Positions 34,832 to 44,900 of a DNA stretch of 64,000 nucleotides are shown here, in pieces. Source of the stretch: Mucilaginibacter segetis. GTDB taxonomy: Bacteria > Bacteroidota > Bacteroidia > Sphingobacteriales > Sphingobacteriaceae. A model generated the notes under the pieces. The model had not been told where the DNA came from, did not search any database, and saw only the letters and a program-made list of their open reading frames with translations. The position numbers were made by a program, and so were the translations under genes. The stretch lies in contig NZ_JAEHFW010000002.1 in NCBI RefSeq assembly GCF_016522075.1, forward strand, positions 620,001 to 684,000, in the 5' to 3' direction. How positions within the stretch are numbered: position 1 is the first letter of the stretch; each line of letters opens with the position of its first letter.

Positions 34832-37300
34832 ATGAAGCGTAGATTGCCAATAAGCCTGATCTTATTTTTTATTTTTAAGACTGTTTTTTCTCAAACAGCA
34901 CCGTCGGCGGACATCGCCACTATTAAACAAAATTTAAAGAAAATGAACGTATTGGGGAGTGTGCTTTATATAGCAGCGCATCCTGATGATGAGAATACAC
35001 GGCTACTGGCGTATCTGGCTCAGGAAAAACATTATCGGACAGGATATTTGTCCCTGACGCGGGGCGACGGCGGTCAAAATCTGATAGGTACCGAGCAAAG
35101 TGAACTATTGGGTTTGATACGTACACAAGAGTTACTGGCCGCACGCCGTACTGATGGCGCGGAGCAATTTTTTACAAGAGCTAACGATTTTGGCTTCTCA
35201 AAAGGGCCTGATGAAACCTTAAAGATTTGGGACAAAGACAAAGTGTTAGGTGACATGGTTTGGGTGATCCGTAAATTCAGGCCGGATGTGATGATATGTC
35301 GTTTCCCAACAACAGGCGAAGGGGGACATGGCCACCATACTTCATCGGCAATATTGGCACAGGAAGCATTTTCAGCCGCCGCCGATCCAAAACGTTATCC
35401 TGAGCAATTAAAATATGTGCAGACATGGCAGGCAAAGCGCCTTCTTTGGAATACTTTTAGTTTTGGCCGGATTAATACAACATCCCCCGATCAGTTCAAA
35501 ATTAATGTAGGAGGATATAATCCTATTTTAGGAAAAAGCTATGGTGAAATAGCTGCGGATAGCCGAAGCAATCATAAAACACAGGGTTTTGGTTCCGCTA
35601 AACAACGTGGAGATGCTTTTGAATATTTTAAAACTATCTTAGGGGACGCCCCCAAAATAGATTTGATGGATGGGGTTAAAACCACCTGGGATCGTGTGAA
35701 AGGCGGGGATGAAATAGCCGCACAGCTAAAAATAATTACAAATAATTTTGATGATGATGCTCCGGAAAATTCTGTTAAGCCTTTGATTACCCTGCTTGGC
35801 AATATTGAAAAAATACCTGACACTTATTGGAGAGAACAAAAATCTATAGCAGTAAAAGAGCTGATTGCCGCCTGCTCTGGTTTATGGTTTGAGGCATACA
35901 CGGCTGAACCGGCATACGCTGTTGGTGACAGTGCCGATGTACAACTACAAATAATAAATAGAAGTAGTGTAAACGCTGCTATTAAAAGTATTAGCTCAAG
36001 TGCGGATAAAAGGTTTAAAACATTAAACGAAGATCTGCCAAACAACCAATTAAAAACGGTTAACTTTAAAATAAAGACGGAAAAAATATCGCAACCTTAT
36101 TGGCTGGAATCACCGCATGGTATTGGCAGTTACACTATAAATGATGATATGAAGGTGGGTAATCCGGAGAATCCGGATGCCTTATCCGTTTTGTTTGAAT
36201 TCGTAGTGGATGGTAAGGTAATTAACATCAGCCGTAAATTAGTGTATAAATATGTAGATCCGGCGCGTGGGGAAATTTATCAACCTTTAGAAATAACCCC
36301 ACCCGTAACTGCAAATATTGCGGATAAAGTTTATATTTTTAATAGTACACAGCCGCAAAACATAAAAGTAAAATTAAGGAGCTTTACTGATGCCGCCGGC
36401 GATATAAGTATCAAGCCGCTTAATGGATGGAAAATAACACCTGAAAAAATAAACTTTACAGGAAAGAAAAAGGGTGATGAATGGACCGTGAACTTTACTG
36501 TTGAACCAACCAACAGTAAATCCAATACAAGCGTTTTTGAAGTGGTAACTAAAGCTAACGGGCAATCATTTTCTAAGGGAATACAACATATTAATTATGA
36601 GCATATACCCAATATCACACTATTCCCACCTGCCCAGGCAAAACTGGTTAATATTGATTTGAAGATAGCCGGTAAAAAGATTGGATATATACAGGGCGCT
36701 GGTGATTTGATCCCCGAAGCCTTAAAACAAGTTGGTTATGACGTACATGATTTAACCGAAAATGAAATACTTAATTCCGATCTTTCAGAGTATGATGCCA
36801 TTGTTACCGGTGTGCGGGCTTATAATGTAAATGAACGATTGGTTTATGAACAACCCAAATTATTACAATATGTTAAAAACGGCGGTAACCTGGTTATTCA
36901 ATATAATAAAAACACCGACCTGGTTACTAATAATATCGGACCCTATCCGTTAAGAGTAGTAAACGAACGCGTAACTGATGAAAATGCGGAGGTAACCATT
37001 TTGGACAAGCAAAATCCAATATTTAATTATCCAAACCATATTTCTCAGGACGATTTTAAGGGATGGATACAAGAACGCAGTATTTACATGCCGCAAACAA
37101 CAGATCCGCATTATCTGTTATTATTGCAAATGAATGATGCTGGTCAGACACCCCAAAAAGGTTCTTTAATAATTAGCCATTATGGAACAGGGCGGTATAT
37201 TTATACCTCATTGGTGTTTTTCAGGGAACTCCCTGAAGGTGTACCGGGAGTCTATCGTTTATTCATTAATTTACTTAGTAAACCTAAAAATAGTAATTGA
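34832..37300 (+). CDS. secreted PIG-L family deacetylase with C-terminal GATase-like domain
   Basis: 822 residues with a signal peptide (LILFFIFKTVFSQ). The PIG-L/LmbE zinc motif AAHPDDE is at about residues 49-55, with GDGGQN and a downstream HGHHTSS metal His cluster. PIG-L enzymes remove N-acetyl from sugars or glycolipids. After about residue 300 comes a beta-sandwich linker region, and from ~610 a class I glutamine-amidotransferase-like fold (KIGYIQGAGDLIPEALKQVGY, VTGVRAYNVNERL) without a visible catalytic Cys. Such large secreted forms are common in Bacteroidota and probably act on polysaccharide or glycoconjugate. Exact substrate is unknown. Confidence 0.85.
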   Translation: MKRRLPISLILFFIFKTVFSQTAPSADIATIKQNLKKMNVLGSVLYIAAHPDDENTRLLAYLAQEKHYRTGYLSLTRGDGGQNLIGTEQSELLGLIRTQELLAARRTDGAEQFFTRANDFGFSKGPDETLKIWDKDKVLGDMVWVIRKFRPDVMICRFPTTGEGGHGHHTSSAILAQEAFSAAADPKRYPEQLKYVQTWQAKRLLWNTFSFGRINTTSPDQFKINVGGYNPILGKSYGEIAADSRSNHKTQGFGSAKQRGDAFEYFKTILGDAPKIDLMDGVKTTWDRVKGGDEIAAQLKIITNNFDDDAPENSVKPLITLLGNIEKIPDTYWREQKSIAVKELIAACSGLWFEAYTAEPAYAVGDSADVQLQIINRSSVNAAIKSISSSADKRFKTLNEDLPNNQLKTVNFKIKTEKISQPYWLESPHGIGSYTINDDMKVGNPENPDALSVLFEFVVDGKVINISRKLVYKYVDPARGEIYQPLEITPPVTANIADKVYIFNSTQPQNIKVKLRSFTDAAGDISIKPLNGWKITPEKINFTGKKKGDEWTVNFTVEPTNSKSNTSVFEVVTKANGQSFSKGIQHINYEHIPNITLFPPAQAKLVNIDLKIAGKKIGYIQGAGDLIPEALKQVGYDVHDLTENEILNSDLSEYDAIVTGVRAYNVNERLVYEQPKLLQYVKNGGNLVIQYNKNTDLVTNNIGPYPLRVVNERVTDENAEVTILDKQNPIFNYPNHISQDDFKGWIQERSIYMPQTTDPHYLLLLQMNDAGQTPQKGSLIISHYGTGRYIYTSLVFFRELPEGVPGVYRLFINLLSKPKNSN

Positions 37301-37356
37301 ATTAGGCATCAACGATTTAAACGTTTAAATTTGTATCATTATTAAATAAGAATAGC

Positions 37357-37548
37357 ATGTCAAATCATCACGAAGAAGAAAAAAGTTACGATTACATATA
37401 CTACCTGGTAGCGCTTGTTTGCGGTTTATTTACAGGCGGTATAGTTGATAAAGGATTTATATGGATACCGGTAGGTGGCGTTCTGGGATTATTAACCGCA
37501 GCATTTTTCCTTAATGTATTAGTGAAGGGGCGTGGCGAAAAGGCCTGA
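37357..37548 (+). CDS. small two-helix membrane protein
   Basis: 63 residues. A charged N-terminus (MSNHHEEEKSYDY) precedes two hydrophobic segments (IYYLVALVCGLFTGGIV and IPVGGVLGLLTAAFFLNVL) and a basic tail (KGRGEKA), suggesting a hairpin in the inner membrane. I do not recognise the family. It follows the PIG-L gene by 56 bases and precedes the SSS symporter, and might be cotranscribed with the PIG-L gene. Confidence 0.6.
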   Translation: MSNHHEEEKSYDYIYYLVALVCGLFTGGIVDKGFIWIPVGGVLGLLTAAFFLNVLVKGRGEKA

Positions 37549-37579
37549 AAGCGGTCTGCCCCCATTTATTCATAGCTGG

Positions 37580-37620
37580 AACCAGTTTTACGGCATTGTT
37601 GTCGTGTGGCTGGTTTTTTT
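37580..37620 (+). terminator. nested terminator-like hairpin
   Basis: AACCAG (37580-37585) pairs with CTGGTT (37610-37615), with an inner helix ACGGCA/TGTCGT (one G-U pair) and a T-run of seven after it. It lies between the small membrane protein and the symporter, so the two are probably separate transcripts. Confidence 0.5.
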
Positions 37621-37656
37621 AATTTTTATATTTTGGCTCATTACAAATTATTTTGA

Positions 37657-39357
37657 ATGAGTTTGACCGATTGGATAGTTTTAGGCTGCACCTTGTTTGC
37701 AATTGTAGCCTATGGCGTTTGGAAAAGCGGCAGCAACAAAAATATAGGTCAATATTTGGGCAATCGTTCCTTACCCTGGTATCATGTCGGGCTTTCGGTT
37801 ATGGCTACTCAAGCCAGTGCTATCACATTTCTTTCCGCACCGGGACAAGCCTATAGCGATGGAATGCGTTTTGTTCAGTTTTATTTTGGTCTTCCTCTGG
37901 CCATGATCGTATTATGCGTAACCTTTGTTCCTATATTTCATAGGTTAAAGGTATATACAGCATACGAATTTTTGGAGAAGCGGTTTGACCTGAAGACCCG
38001 TGCACTAACCTCATTTTTGTTTTTGACACAGCGTGGTCTTTCAACAGGTATAACCATATATGCACCGTCCATTATTTTATCGGGTATATTACATATCAAT
38101 ACTACCTATACCACCCTTTTTATAGGTGGCTTAGTGTTGTTTTATACCGTTTATGGAGGAAGCAAAGCAGTATCCTACACGCAATTGTTGCAAATGAGCA
38201 TAATTTTCACCGGAATGTTTTTGGCTGCAGTTTTTATAGTGATATTATTACCCGACAATATCGGTTTTGTTAAAGCCATAAAACTGGCCGGAAATATGGG
38301 TAAAATGAATGTTATTGATTGGAAATTTGATCCGGACAACCGTTATACAATATGGAGCGGAATTATTGGTGGGTTCTTTTTACAACTATCATACTTTGGT
38401 ACCGATCAAAGTCAGGTAGGAAGATATTTGACAGGTAGTTCTATAGGACAAAGCAGGTTGGGACTTATTATGAACGGTTTGGTGAAAATACCTATGCAAT
38501 TTTCCATATTGTTAATAGGGATTTTGGTATTTAGCTTTTATCAATTTAATCGCCCTCCAATATTTTTTAATAATTACGAGGTTGATCAAGTGAAGCAAAG
38601 CTCCTATGCAGACCAGTATAATGCTTTGGAAAAGCAATACGTTAAAGCATTTGATCAAAAAAGGAACAAAGCCAATGATTTGCTGGAGGCTATTGACGGG
38701 AATGATAAAAGGATTATCGCAGAAACCCGTAATGAACTTGAAGTTGCTAACAAACAAGCAGGTAAAATAAGAAATCAGGCTATTGCTGTTATTAAAAGAA
38801 ATAATCAGGATGCCAATACCGACGATACCAATTACGTATTCCTCACCTTTGTGACCCACTATTTACCCCGGGGATTAATAGGGTTGTTAATCGCGATCAT
38901 TTTCTTAGCATCCATGGGCTCAACATCAAGCGCTTTAAATTCATTAGCGTCAACCAGTGTGGTTGATATTTATAAACGTATAATTAACCCCAACGCTACT
39001 GATAAAAACTATGTATTGGCGACACGGCTTGCAACGGTTATATGGGGAGTTGTTTGTATAGGAATGGCCTTATATGCAAGTAAAATAGGTAACCTGCTGG
39101 AGGAGGTTAACAAATGGGGGTCTTATATATATGGCACTATATTGGGCGTTTTTATAGTTGCTTTTTATGTAAAGAAAATAAAGGGGACACCGGTTTTTTT
39201 AGCCGCGATAATTACAGAAGTATTAATATGTGTTTTAGGGTATTTGGAAGTTGTTGCCTACTTGTGGTTAAACGCAATTGGCTGTATAGCAGTAATAGTT
39301 ATTTCGGCCGTAATAAATAAATTCTATAAGCCACATAATTATCAGCTAGCAAAATAA
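37657..39357 (+). CDS. sodium:solute symporter (SSS family)
   Basis: 566 residues with about 13 hydrophobic segments, inner membrane. Family features: SLPWYHVGLSVMATQASAITF and RLKVYTAYEFLEKRFD near TM3, then the 'GSTSSALNSLASTSVVDIY' block in TM8. A hydrophilic loop of about 100 residues (roughly 300-395) rich in Lys and Gln is inserted mid-protein, as in the Bacteroidota SSS group related to sialic-acid and sugar carriers. The substrate is not predictable here. Its stop overlaps a bidirectional terminator. Confidence 0.9.
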   Translation: MSLTDWIVLGCTLFAIVAYGVWKSGSNKNIGQYLGNRSLPWYHVGLSVMATQASAITFLSAPGQAYSDGMRFVQFYFGLPLAMIVLCVTFVPIFHRLKVYTAYEFLEKRFDLKTRALTSFLFLTQRGLSTGITIYAPSIILSGILHINTTYTTLFIGGLVLFYTVYGGSKAVSYTQLLQMSIIFTGMFLAAVFIVILLPDNIGFVKAIKLAGNMGKMNVIDWKFDPDNRYTIWSGIIGGFFLQLSYFGTDQSQVGRYLTGSSIGQSRLGLIMNGLVKIPMQFSILLIGILVFSFYQFNRPPIFFNNYEVDQVKQSSYADQYNALEKQYVKAFDQKRNKANDLLEAIDGNDKRIIAETRNELEVANKQAGKIRNQAIAVIKRNNQDANTDDTNYVFLTFVTHYLPRGLIGLLIAIIFLASMGSTSSALNSLASTSVVDIYKRIINPNATDKNYVLATRLATVIWGVVCIGMALYASKIGNLLEEVNKWGSYIYGTILGVFIVAFYVKKIKGTPVFLAAIITEVLICVLGYLEVVAYLWLNAIGCIAVIVISAVINKFYKPHNYQLAK

Positions 39358-39387
39358 AAGAGCGACCCCATTAAGGATCGCTCTTTT
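39356..39387. terminator. bidirectional terminator between symporter and DUF2911 genes
   Basis: AAAAGAGCGA (39356-39365) and TCGCTCTTTT (39378-39387) form a 10-bp stem around a 12-base loop, with A-rich and T-rich flanks. It overlaps the symporter stop codon and serves both convergent genes. Confidence 0.85.
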
Positions 39388-39406
39388 ATTTTGGGGCCCG
39401 TAAAAG

Positions 39407-40258
39407 TTATTTGTTTTTTGCCTGTTCAATAACTGCGTTATTTAAACGAGCATATTCATCATCATTACTGGCGTTAGCAAGGCGTACACCTTCTTGTGCG
39501 GTTGCTATAGCTGCACTTTTATTACCCATTTTCAACTGAATACGTGCTTTCCATAATTTAAACCAGGGAGCCTTGGGTTCTTCTTTTTCTGCTTCTAATG
39601 CCCATTTCATAGCCTTGTTTAGGTCCTTATCGTTTTCGTAATAATATTGTATAGCATTGAAATAGGGTTTATTAACGCCTTCCATTAACTTATCAATGTT
39701 TTCGGTTATTAAGGCATCGTCATCGGTTTTTAAATTGATCTTAACCGCCGTATGATCCCACACCATGTAAAGATCGTTTGATTTGGTAGTAGCATTGGCA
39801 AACTGCATGGTAAAGGTTTCCCTTTTTTCATTTACTTTAATGGTCTTTACTTTAAAGCGAACCAGATCATCTGCTTGCTTATAACTGTAAGCACCCCATT
39901 GTTTGGCTGTTTTATTTAATATAATAGTCCATTCATCAGGTTCCGGAATGGTAAAAAGAGAGTAAGTACCTGCCGGAACATTATGACCTTCAATAATTAC
40001 ATTCTCTGTAAATGTGATAATAGTTGCCGCATTGGCACCTGTGCGCCAAACTTCACCAAATGGATTTATACCACCGAATATTTTACGGTCTTTTACATTC
40101 GGCCGTGAATATGTTATGGTGATTTTCCCTAATCCAAAATCTTGTATTATGGTTTGGGTTGAACTGGCCTCGGGTATACGTGGTTCGTCCTGTGCGTAAG
40201 TGATAAAGGTAAAACAAGTAAATAAGAATGTAAACAGGTATAAAAGATGTTTCTTCAT
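39407..40258 (-). CDS. DUF2911 family secreted protein
   Basis: 283 residues with a signal peptide ending CFTFITYAQ. The DUF2911 core is at about residues 35-180: ITYSRPNVKDRKIFGG, FGEVWRTGANAATIITFTENV, PAGTYSLFTIPEPDEW and QWGAYSYKQADDLVRFKVK. The C-terminal third is helical, with repeats resembling TPR units (AMKWALEAEKEEPKAPWFKLWKA). The domain function is unknown; export to the periplasm is expected. No operon partner is visible. Confidence 0.88.
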   Translation of the reverse strand: MKKHLLYLFTFLFTCFTFITYAQDEPRIPEASSTQTIIQDFGLGKITITYSRPNVKDRKIFGGINPFGEVWRTGANAATIITFTENVIIEGHNVPAGTYSLFTIPEPDEWTIILNKTAKQWGAYSYKQADDLVRFKVKTIKVNEKRETFTMQFANATTKSNDLYMVWDHTAVKINLKTDDDALITENIDKLMEGVNKPYFNAIQYYYENDKDLNKAMKWALEAEKEEPKAPWFKLWKARIQLKMGNKSAAIATAQEGVRLANASNDDEYARLNNAVIEQAKNK

Positions 40259-40337
40259 GACATGTAATTTACTCTAATATAATAATTGTAAAATGAATTT
40301 AAAGTGAAAGCGAGTAAAGGCGTTATTTCATCAGCAT

Positions 40338-40371
40338 AAAAAGGTCCGGTTCTTGCGCACCGGACCTTTTT
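40338..40371 (-). terminator. terminator after the M16 peptidase gene
   Basis: AAAAAGGTCCGGT (40338-40350) and ACCGGACCTTTTT (40359-40371) pair over 13 bases around an 8-base loop. On the minus strand it follows the M16 stop by 12 bases and ends in T residues. The remaining intergenic space to the DUF2911 gene contains nothing else recognised. Confidence 0.88.
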
Positions 40372-40383
40372 GCTATAGAAAAT

Positions 40384-43245
40384 TTACTTTTTTTCAGGCA
40401 TTAATATCAATTTAATAAGATTGCTGCCATTTAAATATTTACTGGCCGTCTCTTTGGTACTTTGAACTGTTATTTGATCAAGGTTCTTAACATGGCTTAA
40501 TATCTCGTCCTGATTTTCGCCATTTTGAGAGGTCGCGCCTAAATATCCTGCCCAAAAAACATTTTCTTTTAATTGCACCTGTGTTGAACGGGCTTCTTCA
40601 GCTATAAATTTTTGGATGTCGGCAGGCTCCGCACCATTTAACTTTAATTTATTTATCTCATCCATCGTTGCGGCAATCAGCTTATCAACATTCTCTGCTG
40701 CACAGGTAAAGTATATAGTGATGCTATATCTTGCTGAAGGATTTTTTACATAGCTTGCTCTTACCCCTGGCGAATAAACACCACTTTCCTGTTCGCGGAG
40801 GCGTTCAGTAAGCTTAATATTTAATACTTCCTCTAAGGCATCCATCTGTATATTATTAGCTTCGTTATATTGGTAATTCCCGCTAAAAACCAACTGAACG
40901 GTACTTTTATCATCAATGCCTTTATATACAGTTTTTGTTAACTGACCTGCAGGCGGGTGTATATCTAAATCTTTAAAGGTTTCATTACGGTGTGTTGATG
41001 GTAAACCGCCTAAATATGCTTCCAAAACAGGTTTTATAAGTTCAGGGTCAAAGTTACCTACAATGGTAAAAGTAAAACCGCTTGCATCAGCAAATCGTGC
41101 CTTAAAAAAATCAAAGGCTTTATCTAAACTGGCTGCCTCTAAGCGGTCCTCAGTAGTTACCATGGCCCTGAAATTATTGTTGCTTAAGGTTGCAGCTATC
41201 GTATCCTGGAATACGCTTCCGGGGTTTACTCCGCGTGTTGCCAATATTGATTTAGTTTGGTTTATAGAACCCTTCCAAATATCGGCGTCTTTACGCGGAT
41301 CAGTAAAATATAGATAAATAAGCTGCATGGCAGTTATTAAATCGCGGGGAGTAGTGTTTGCGGATATACCCTGTGTAATTTCACTGATATAAGGTGAAAC
41401 CCTCACATTCTTATCACTTAACATTTTATCCAACTGGCCTTGGTTGAAATCGGCAATACCACTACTGCTTATTATAGAAGAAGCCAAATTAGCTGAGGTA
41501 AAATCGGCATCGCTTGCAAGTGATGTGCCTCCAAAGCTATAACCGTTGATTAAAATCTGATCGTTTTTAAAATCAGTGGGTTTTAATATAACTTTTACAC
41601 CGTTACCCAATGTAAGTGTAGTTGTCCCAATTGCTTCGTCTTTAGTTTCACTAACAATTTTTGATCCCGCAGGAACTTTATCCATTAATGGTCTTGAAGT
41701 TACGTTATCTACATATGCAGTAACATTTGCACCTGCAGTATTCACCCAGCTTAATAATGTCTTCTCATCCGGCAACTTATCCTTTTCCTTGTCAGGAGCT
41801 TCAACAATAATTACACGGTTTTGGTCGCTTATGAATCTGGCCGCCATAGCATTCATCTCATCAACTGTTATTTTGTTGATATTGCTTGCATAAAAAGTGT
41901 ATTCATAACTAATCCCGGGGATTGCCTCTCCTGTTAAAAAGTTTTGTTGGTACTCCCTTACATAGTTGGCCGAATTTGTTTTGTTACGTTCGTTATACAT
42001 GTTTTGCACCTGTAACAAGGCAGCCTGTTTTGCGCGCTCGAGCTCAGTTAAGGTGAAGCCGAATTTACGGGCTTGTTCTGTAGCCGCTACTATTGTTTTT
42101 AATGCCTTCTCTAATTCACCGGGCTTTGCCACAACTACCGAAGAAAACGCATCCTGTTTGCCAAGTAATGATGCGTAATTGGCCCTTCCATATAAAAAAG
42201 GAGGTTCGGGTTTGCGTTGTAGCTCATTTAAGCGTTCATTTAGCATGTAATTAAAAAGATTAATACGGATACTTTCCATATAATCAGTAGCTGTTCTTAC
42301 AACCTTTTGCGGGTGTTTTACTATTATTTGAGCAAGTGTATAGGGAAATTCCGCGTCAGTTGCAAACTTCACTACAGTACCCGGGGTTGGTGGAACAGTA
42401 TATTCGGTTCGGGGCTTCTCAGGCGACGGGTTTTTTAATACCGAGAAGTTATCCTTTATCAACTGCTCTACTTCTTTCACATTGAAATCACCTACAGCAA
42501 TAACAGCTTGCAGATCCGGGCGATACCAATCGTGATAAAAACTTTTGATAGTGGCGGCGTCAAATGTTTTAAGAATATCTTCTTTACCGATAGGTAAGCG
42601 TGAGGCATATCTCGAATTATTTAAGATTACCGGCAGGGTTTGCATACTTAATCTTTCCTGAGCATTTTTCCCTCTGAGACGTTCCTCTTCCAAAACAACG
42701 CCACGTTCCTTATCTATTTCTGTTGGATCAAAGGTTAGGTAACCCGCCCAATTAGCCAAAATATTAAATCCATTTTTAAATACCGCTGCGCTATCGGTTG
42801 GTACCGGCAGTTGGTATACTGTTTCATCAAAAGAAGTGTAGGCATTAAGATCTGCCCCGAATTTTACCCCGGATTTTTGGAGAAAATTTACCAGTTCATT
42901 TTTAGGATAATCACGTGTGCCATTAAACGCCATGTGTTCGGTAAAGTGTGCAAGCCCTTGTTGTGCATCGGTTTCTAATATAGATCCCGCTTTATTCACC
43001 AGATAAAGCTCGGCGCGATTCTTTGGCTGCTCATTATGCCTGATATAGTAAGTTAAGCCATTAGGTAATTTACCTATTACTACATCCGGATCAAGCGGAA
43101 GTATATCTCCTTTGATCTGCGCGACAGCGGAGACCGGTTTTTGTTTTGGCGAAGGGGTTGGCTTTTTTTTTACCTGTGCAAATGCACCGCTCGCTGCAAT
43201 AATAAAGGCTAATGCCGTTACAGAAAATTTTCTGTTGATTGTCAT
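40384..43245 (-). CDS. M16 family zinc metallopeptidase (insulinase-like), secreted
   Basis: 953 residues with a signal peptide (FIIAASGAFAQ) and a Pro/Lys-rich linker. The inverted zinc motif HFTEHMAFNGT (HxxEH) is at about 102-106, with a distal Glu about 75 residues later in the GVVLEEERLRGK region. The second half is an inactive M16 copy containing FTFTIVGNFDPELIKPVLEAY. Such enzymes degrade peptides in the periplasm. The two-domain layout and length are typical of Bacteroidota PqqL/pitrilysin-like proteins. It is monocistronic, followed by a strong terminator. Confidence 0.93.
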   Translation of the reverse strand: MTINRKFSVTALAFIIAASGAFAQVKKKPTPSPKQKPVSAVAQIKGDILPLDPDVVIGKLPNGLTYYIRHNEQPKNRAELYLVNKAGSILETDAQQGLAHFTEHMAFNGTRDYPKNELVNFLQKSGVKFGADLNAYTSFDETVYQLPVPTDSAAVFKNGFNILANWAGYLTFDPTEIDKERGVVLEEERLRGKNAQERLSMQTLPVILNNSRYASRLPIGKEDILKTFDAATIKSFYHDWYRPDLQAVIAVGDFNVKEVEQLIKDNFSVLKNPSPEKPRTEYTVPPTPGTVVKFATDAEFPYTLAQIIVKHPQKVVRTATDYMESIRINLFNYMLNERLNELQRKPEPPFLYGRANYASLLGKQDAFSSVVVAKPGELEKALKTIVAATEQARKFGFTLTELERAKQAALLQVQNMYNERNKTNSANYVREYQQNFLTGEAIPGISYEYTFYASNINKITVDEMNAMAARFISDQNRVIIVEAPDKEKDKLPDEKTLLSWVNTAGANVTAYVDNVTSRPLMDKVPAGSKIVSETKDEAIGTTTLTLGNGVKVILKPTDFKNDQILINGYSFGGTSLASDADFTSANLASSIISSSGIADFNQGQLDKMLSDKNVRVSPYISEITQGISANTTPRDLITAMQLIYLYFTDPRKDADIWKGSINQTKSILATRGVNPGSVFQDTIAATLSNNNFRAMVTTEDRLEAASLDKAFDFFKARFADASGFTFTIVGNFDPELIKPVLEAYLGGLPSTHRNETFKDLDIHPPAGQLTKTVYKGIDDKSTVQLVFSGNYQYNEANNIQMDALEEVLNIKLTERLREQESGVYSPGVRASYVKNPSARYSITIYFTCAAENVDKLIAATMDEINKLKLNGAEPADIQKFIAEEARSTQVQLKENVFWAGYLGATSQNGENQDEILSHVKNLDQITVQSTKETASKYLNGSNLIKLILMPEKK

Positions 43246-43307
43246 AAATTAAAAAGGGTTAATTCACAAAGTAGTGAAAACGAAATATATAGTTTTAAAT
43301 TGTGTTG

Positions 43308-43766
43308 TTATTCTTTAAAAGCAGCCTGTAGCATTGCCTGTAATTCAGCCTGATGGCTTTGAACGGCTTGCTGGCCAAGCAAAGCGCTCTTTTGAAATAA
43401 TATTGCTTGCTTTGAGTTAAGTTTTCTACCTAAGGGTGTATTGTAAAATGCGGTAAGGTCTTTAAGCTCCTTTTCAGTAAACTCTTGGGCATACAAGCTG
43501 GCCAGTTGATCTTTCAAAATATCCCAACTAATGTATTTGTTCATAAACTTATTCATCACATCAATAAAAACAGGCTTTTTATCATCAGGAAGTTTTGAAC
43601 TGGCTTGATCTACAAGGGTGGATATGTTAGTTTTAAAAAGGGTATCCGCTCCAGATGATTTTAACATATCCTCCGCTGCTTTTAAATGAGCAGGAGTAAT
43701 ATTGACGGTTTGTGCTTTAATTGCAGTGGAAAATAGCAGTAATGCTATAATGATTTTAAATCTCAT
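43308..43766 (-). CDS. DUF2059 family secreted protein
   Basis: 152 residues with a signal peptide (FKIIIALLLFSTAIKAQ). The DUF2059 helical core contains the family segment LASLYAQEFTEKELKDLTAFYNTPLGRKL, with its 'FTe.El..l..Fy.sp.G' pattern. The function is unknown. Its ATG is 3 bases after the stop of the upstream acetyltransferase-like gene, so the two are translated from one message; their relation is unclear. Confidence 0.88.
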   Translation of the reverse strand: MRFKIIIALLLFSTAIKAQTVNITPAHLKAAEDMLKSSGADTLFKTNISTLVDQASSKLPDDKKPVFIDVMNKFMNKYISWDILKDQLASLYAQEFTEKELKDLTAFYNTPLGRKLNSKQAILFQKSALLGQQAVQSHQAELQAMLQAAFKE

Positions 43767-43769
43767 GTC

Positions 43770-44876
43770 CTAAATTTTTATAAATATCTTCCGAAGATAC
43801 AATACCCGCATTACCAGCCATAATATTAATACAATAAAAATTGCTCCGGCGAGCGATGCGTTTATTGGTGAAAAGAACGGGACAAACAAAGTTTGATAAA
43901 TAGATTTGCCACCAAAAGTTATTAAATTTAAGTAGTGCGGAATAAAGCCCGATAGAACATAGGCTGTAATGGCATTAACACCAAAAACTACAAAAGGATA
44001 GGTAAAGCGCTTATGGCCTTGTACATCTATTAACCAAAAACATAATGCTAAACCCACAGTTGCCAGACCACCGGCATATAATACAAATGAGCTTGTCCAT
44101 AGTGCTTTATTAATAGGAAAAAACAAATCCCAAAATAAGCCTAATATTGTGGCCAATACCCCATAAGTAAACATCCAGCTTACTTTAACACTATTCTCTT
44201 TGTCTTTCCTTTTCAGCCAGGTACCTACACGTATACCAAAAAGCCCGGTTCCAATTGCAGGGATAGTTCCTAATAAACTTTCCGGATCCCATGTGCGCGA
44301 CGATTGCCATAAATGGTCCGGCGTTAATATCAAGCGGTCGAGCCAGGCTCCCATATTGGTTTCGGGGTTAAGGTTGGCATAACCAACTCCCGGAACCGGA
44401 ACAAAGTTCATGAGTATATAATAACCAATAAGCACACCGGCAAATATCCAGTCGCGTGTTTTTTGCGACGTTTTCAAGTATAGTATGGTACAGATAAAAT
44501 AAACTAAAGCTATACGGGGAAGCACTCCGGGTAACCGCAGATGGCCTAAATTAAAATCCCATCGTAATATAATTTGAGTTAACCAGGTAATACCTATCAA
44601 AATAAGCGTCCTGCGTAAAGCAGTAAGTATGATTTTAGACTGACTAGCCCCGGCTGCTTTTTTACTTTCCATGGCATATACAATGGATACACCTACCATA
44701 AACAGGAAGAACGGGAATATCAGGTCGGTAGGTGTGCAACCGTTCCATTCTGAATGTTCAAGTGGGGTATAAATATGTCCCCAGTCACCTGGATCATTTA
44801 CCAATATCATGGCGGCAATGGTAATTCCGCGGAATACATCCAGAGAAAGAAGGCGGGCAGATTTAGTTGAATTCAT
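43770..44876 (-). CDS. HGSNAT-like transmembrane acyltransferase (DUF5009/DUF1624 type)
   Basis: 368 residues with about 10 hydrophobic segments. The start RLLSLDVFRGITIAAMILVN with the following NDPGDWGHIYTPLEHSEWNGCTPTDLIFPFFLFMVG is the hallmark of the heparan-alpha-glucosaminide N-acetyltransferase catalytic family. Members move acetyl from cytoplasmic acetyl-CoA to an amino sugar across the membrane. The gene is 24 bases downstream of the nagB fusion gene and followed by DUF2059, placing it in an amino-sugar neighbourhood. Confidence 0.87.
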   Translation of the reverse strand: MNSTKSARLLSLDVFRGITIAAMILVNDPGDWGHIYTPLEHSEWNGCTPTDLIFPFFLFMVGVSIVYAMESKKAAGASQSKIILTALRRTLILIGITWLTQIILRWDFNLGHLRLPGVLPRIALVYFICTILYLKTSQKTRDWIFAGVLIGYYILMNFVPVPGVGYANLNPETNMGAWLDRLILTPDHLWQSSRTWDPESLLGTIPAIGTGLFGIRVGTWLKRKDKENSVKVSWMFTYGVLATILGLFWDLFFPINKALWTSSFVLYAGGLATVGLALCFWLIDVQGHKRFTYPFVVFGVNAITAYVLSGFIPHYLNLITFGGKSIYQTLFVPFFSPINASLAGAIFIVLILWLVMRVLYLRKIFIKI

Positions 44877-44900
44877 TATATAAGATTATTTAACCACCCA

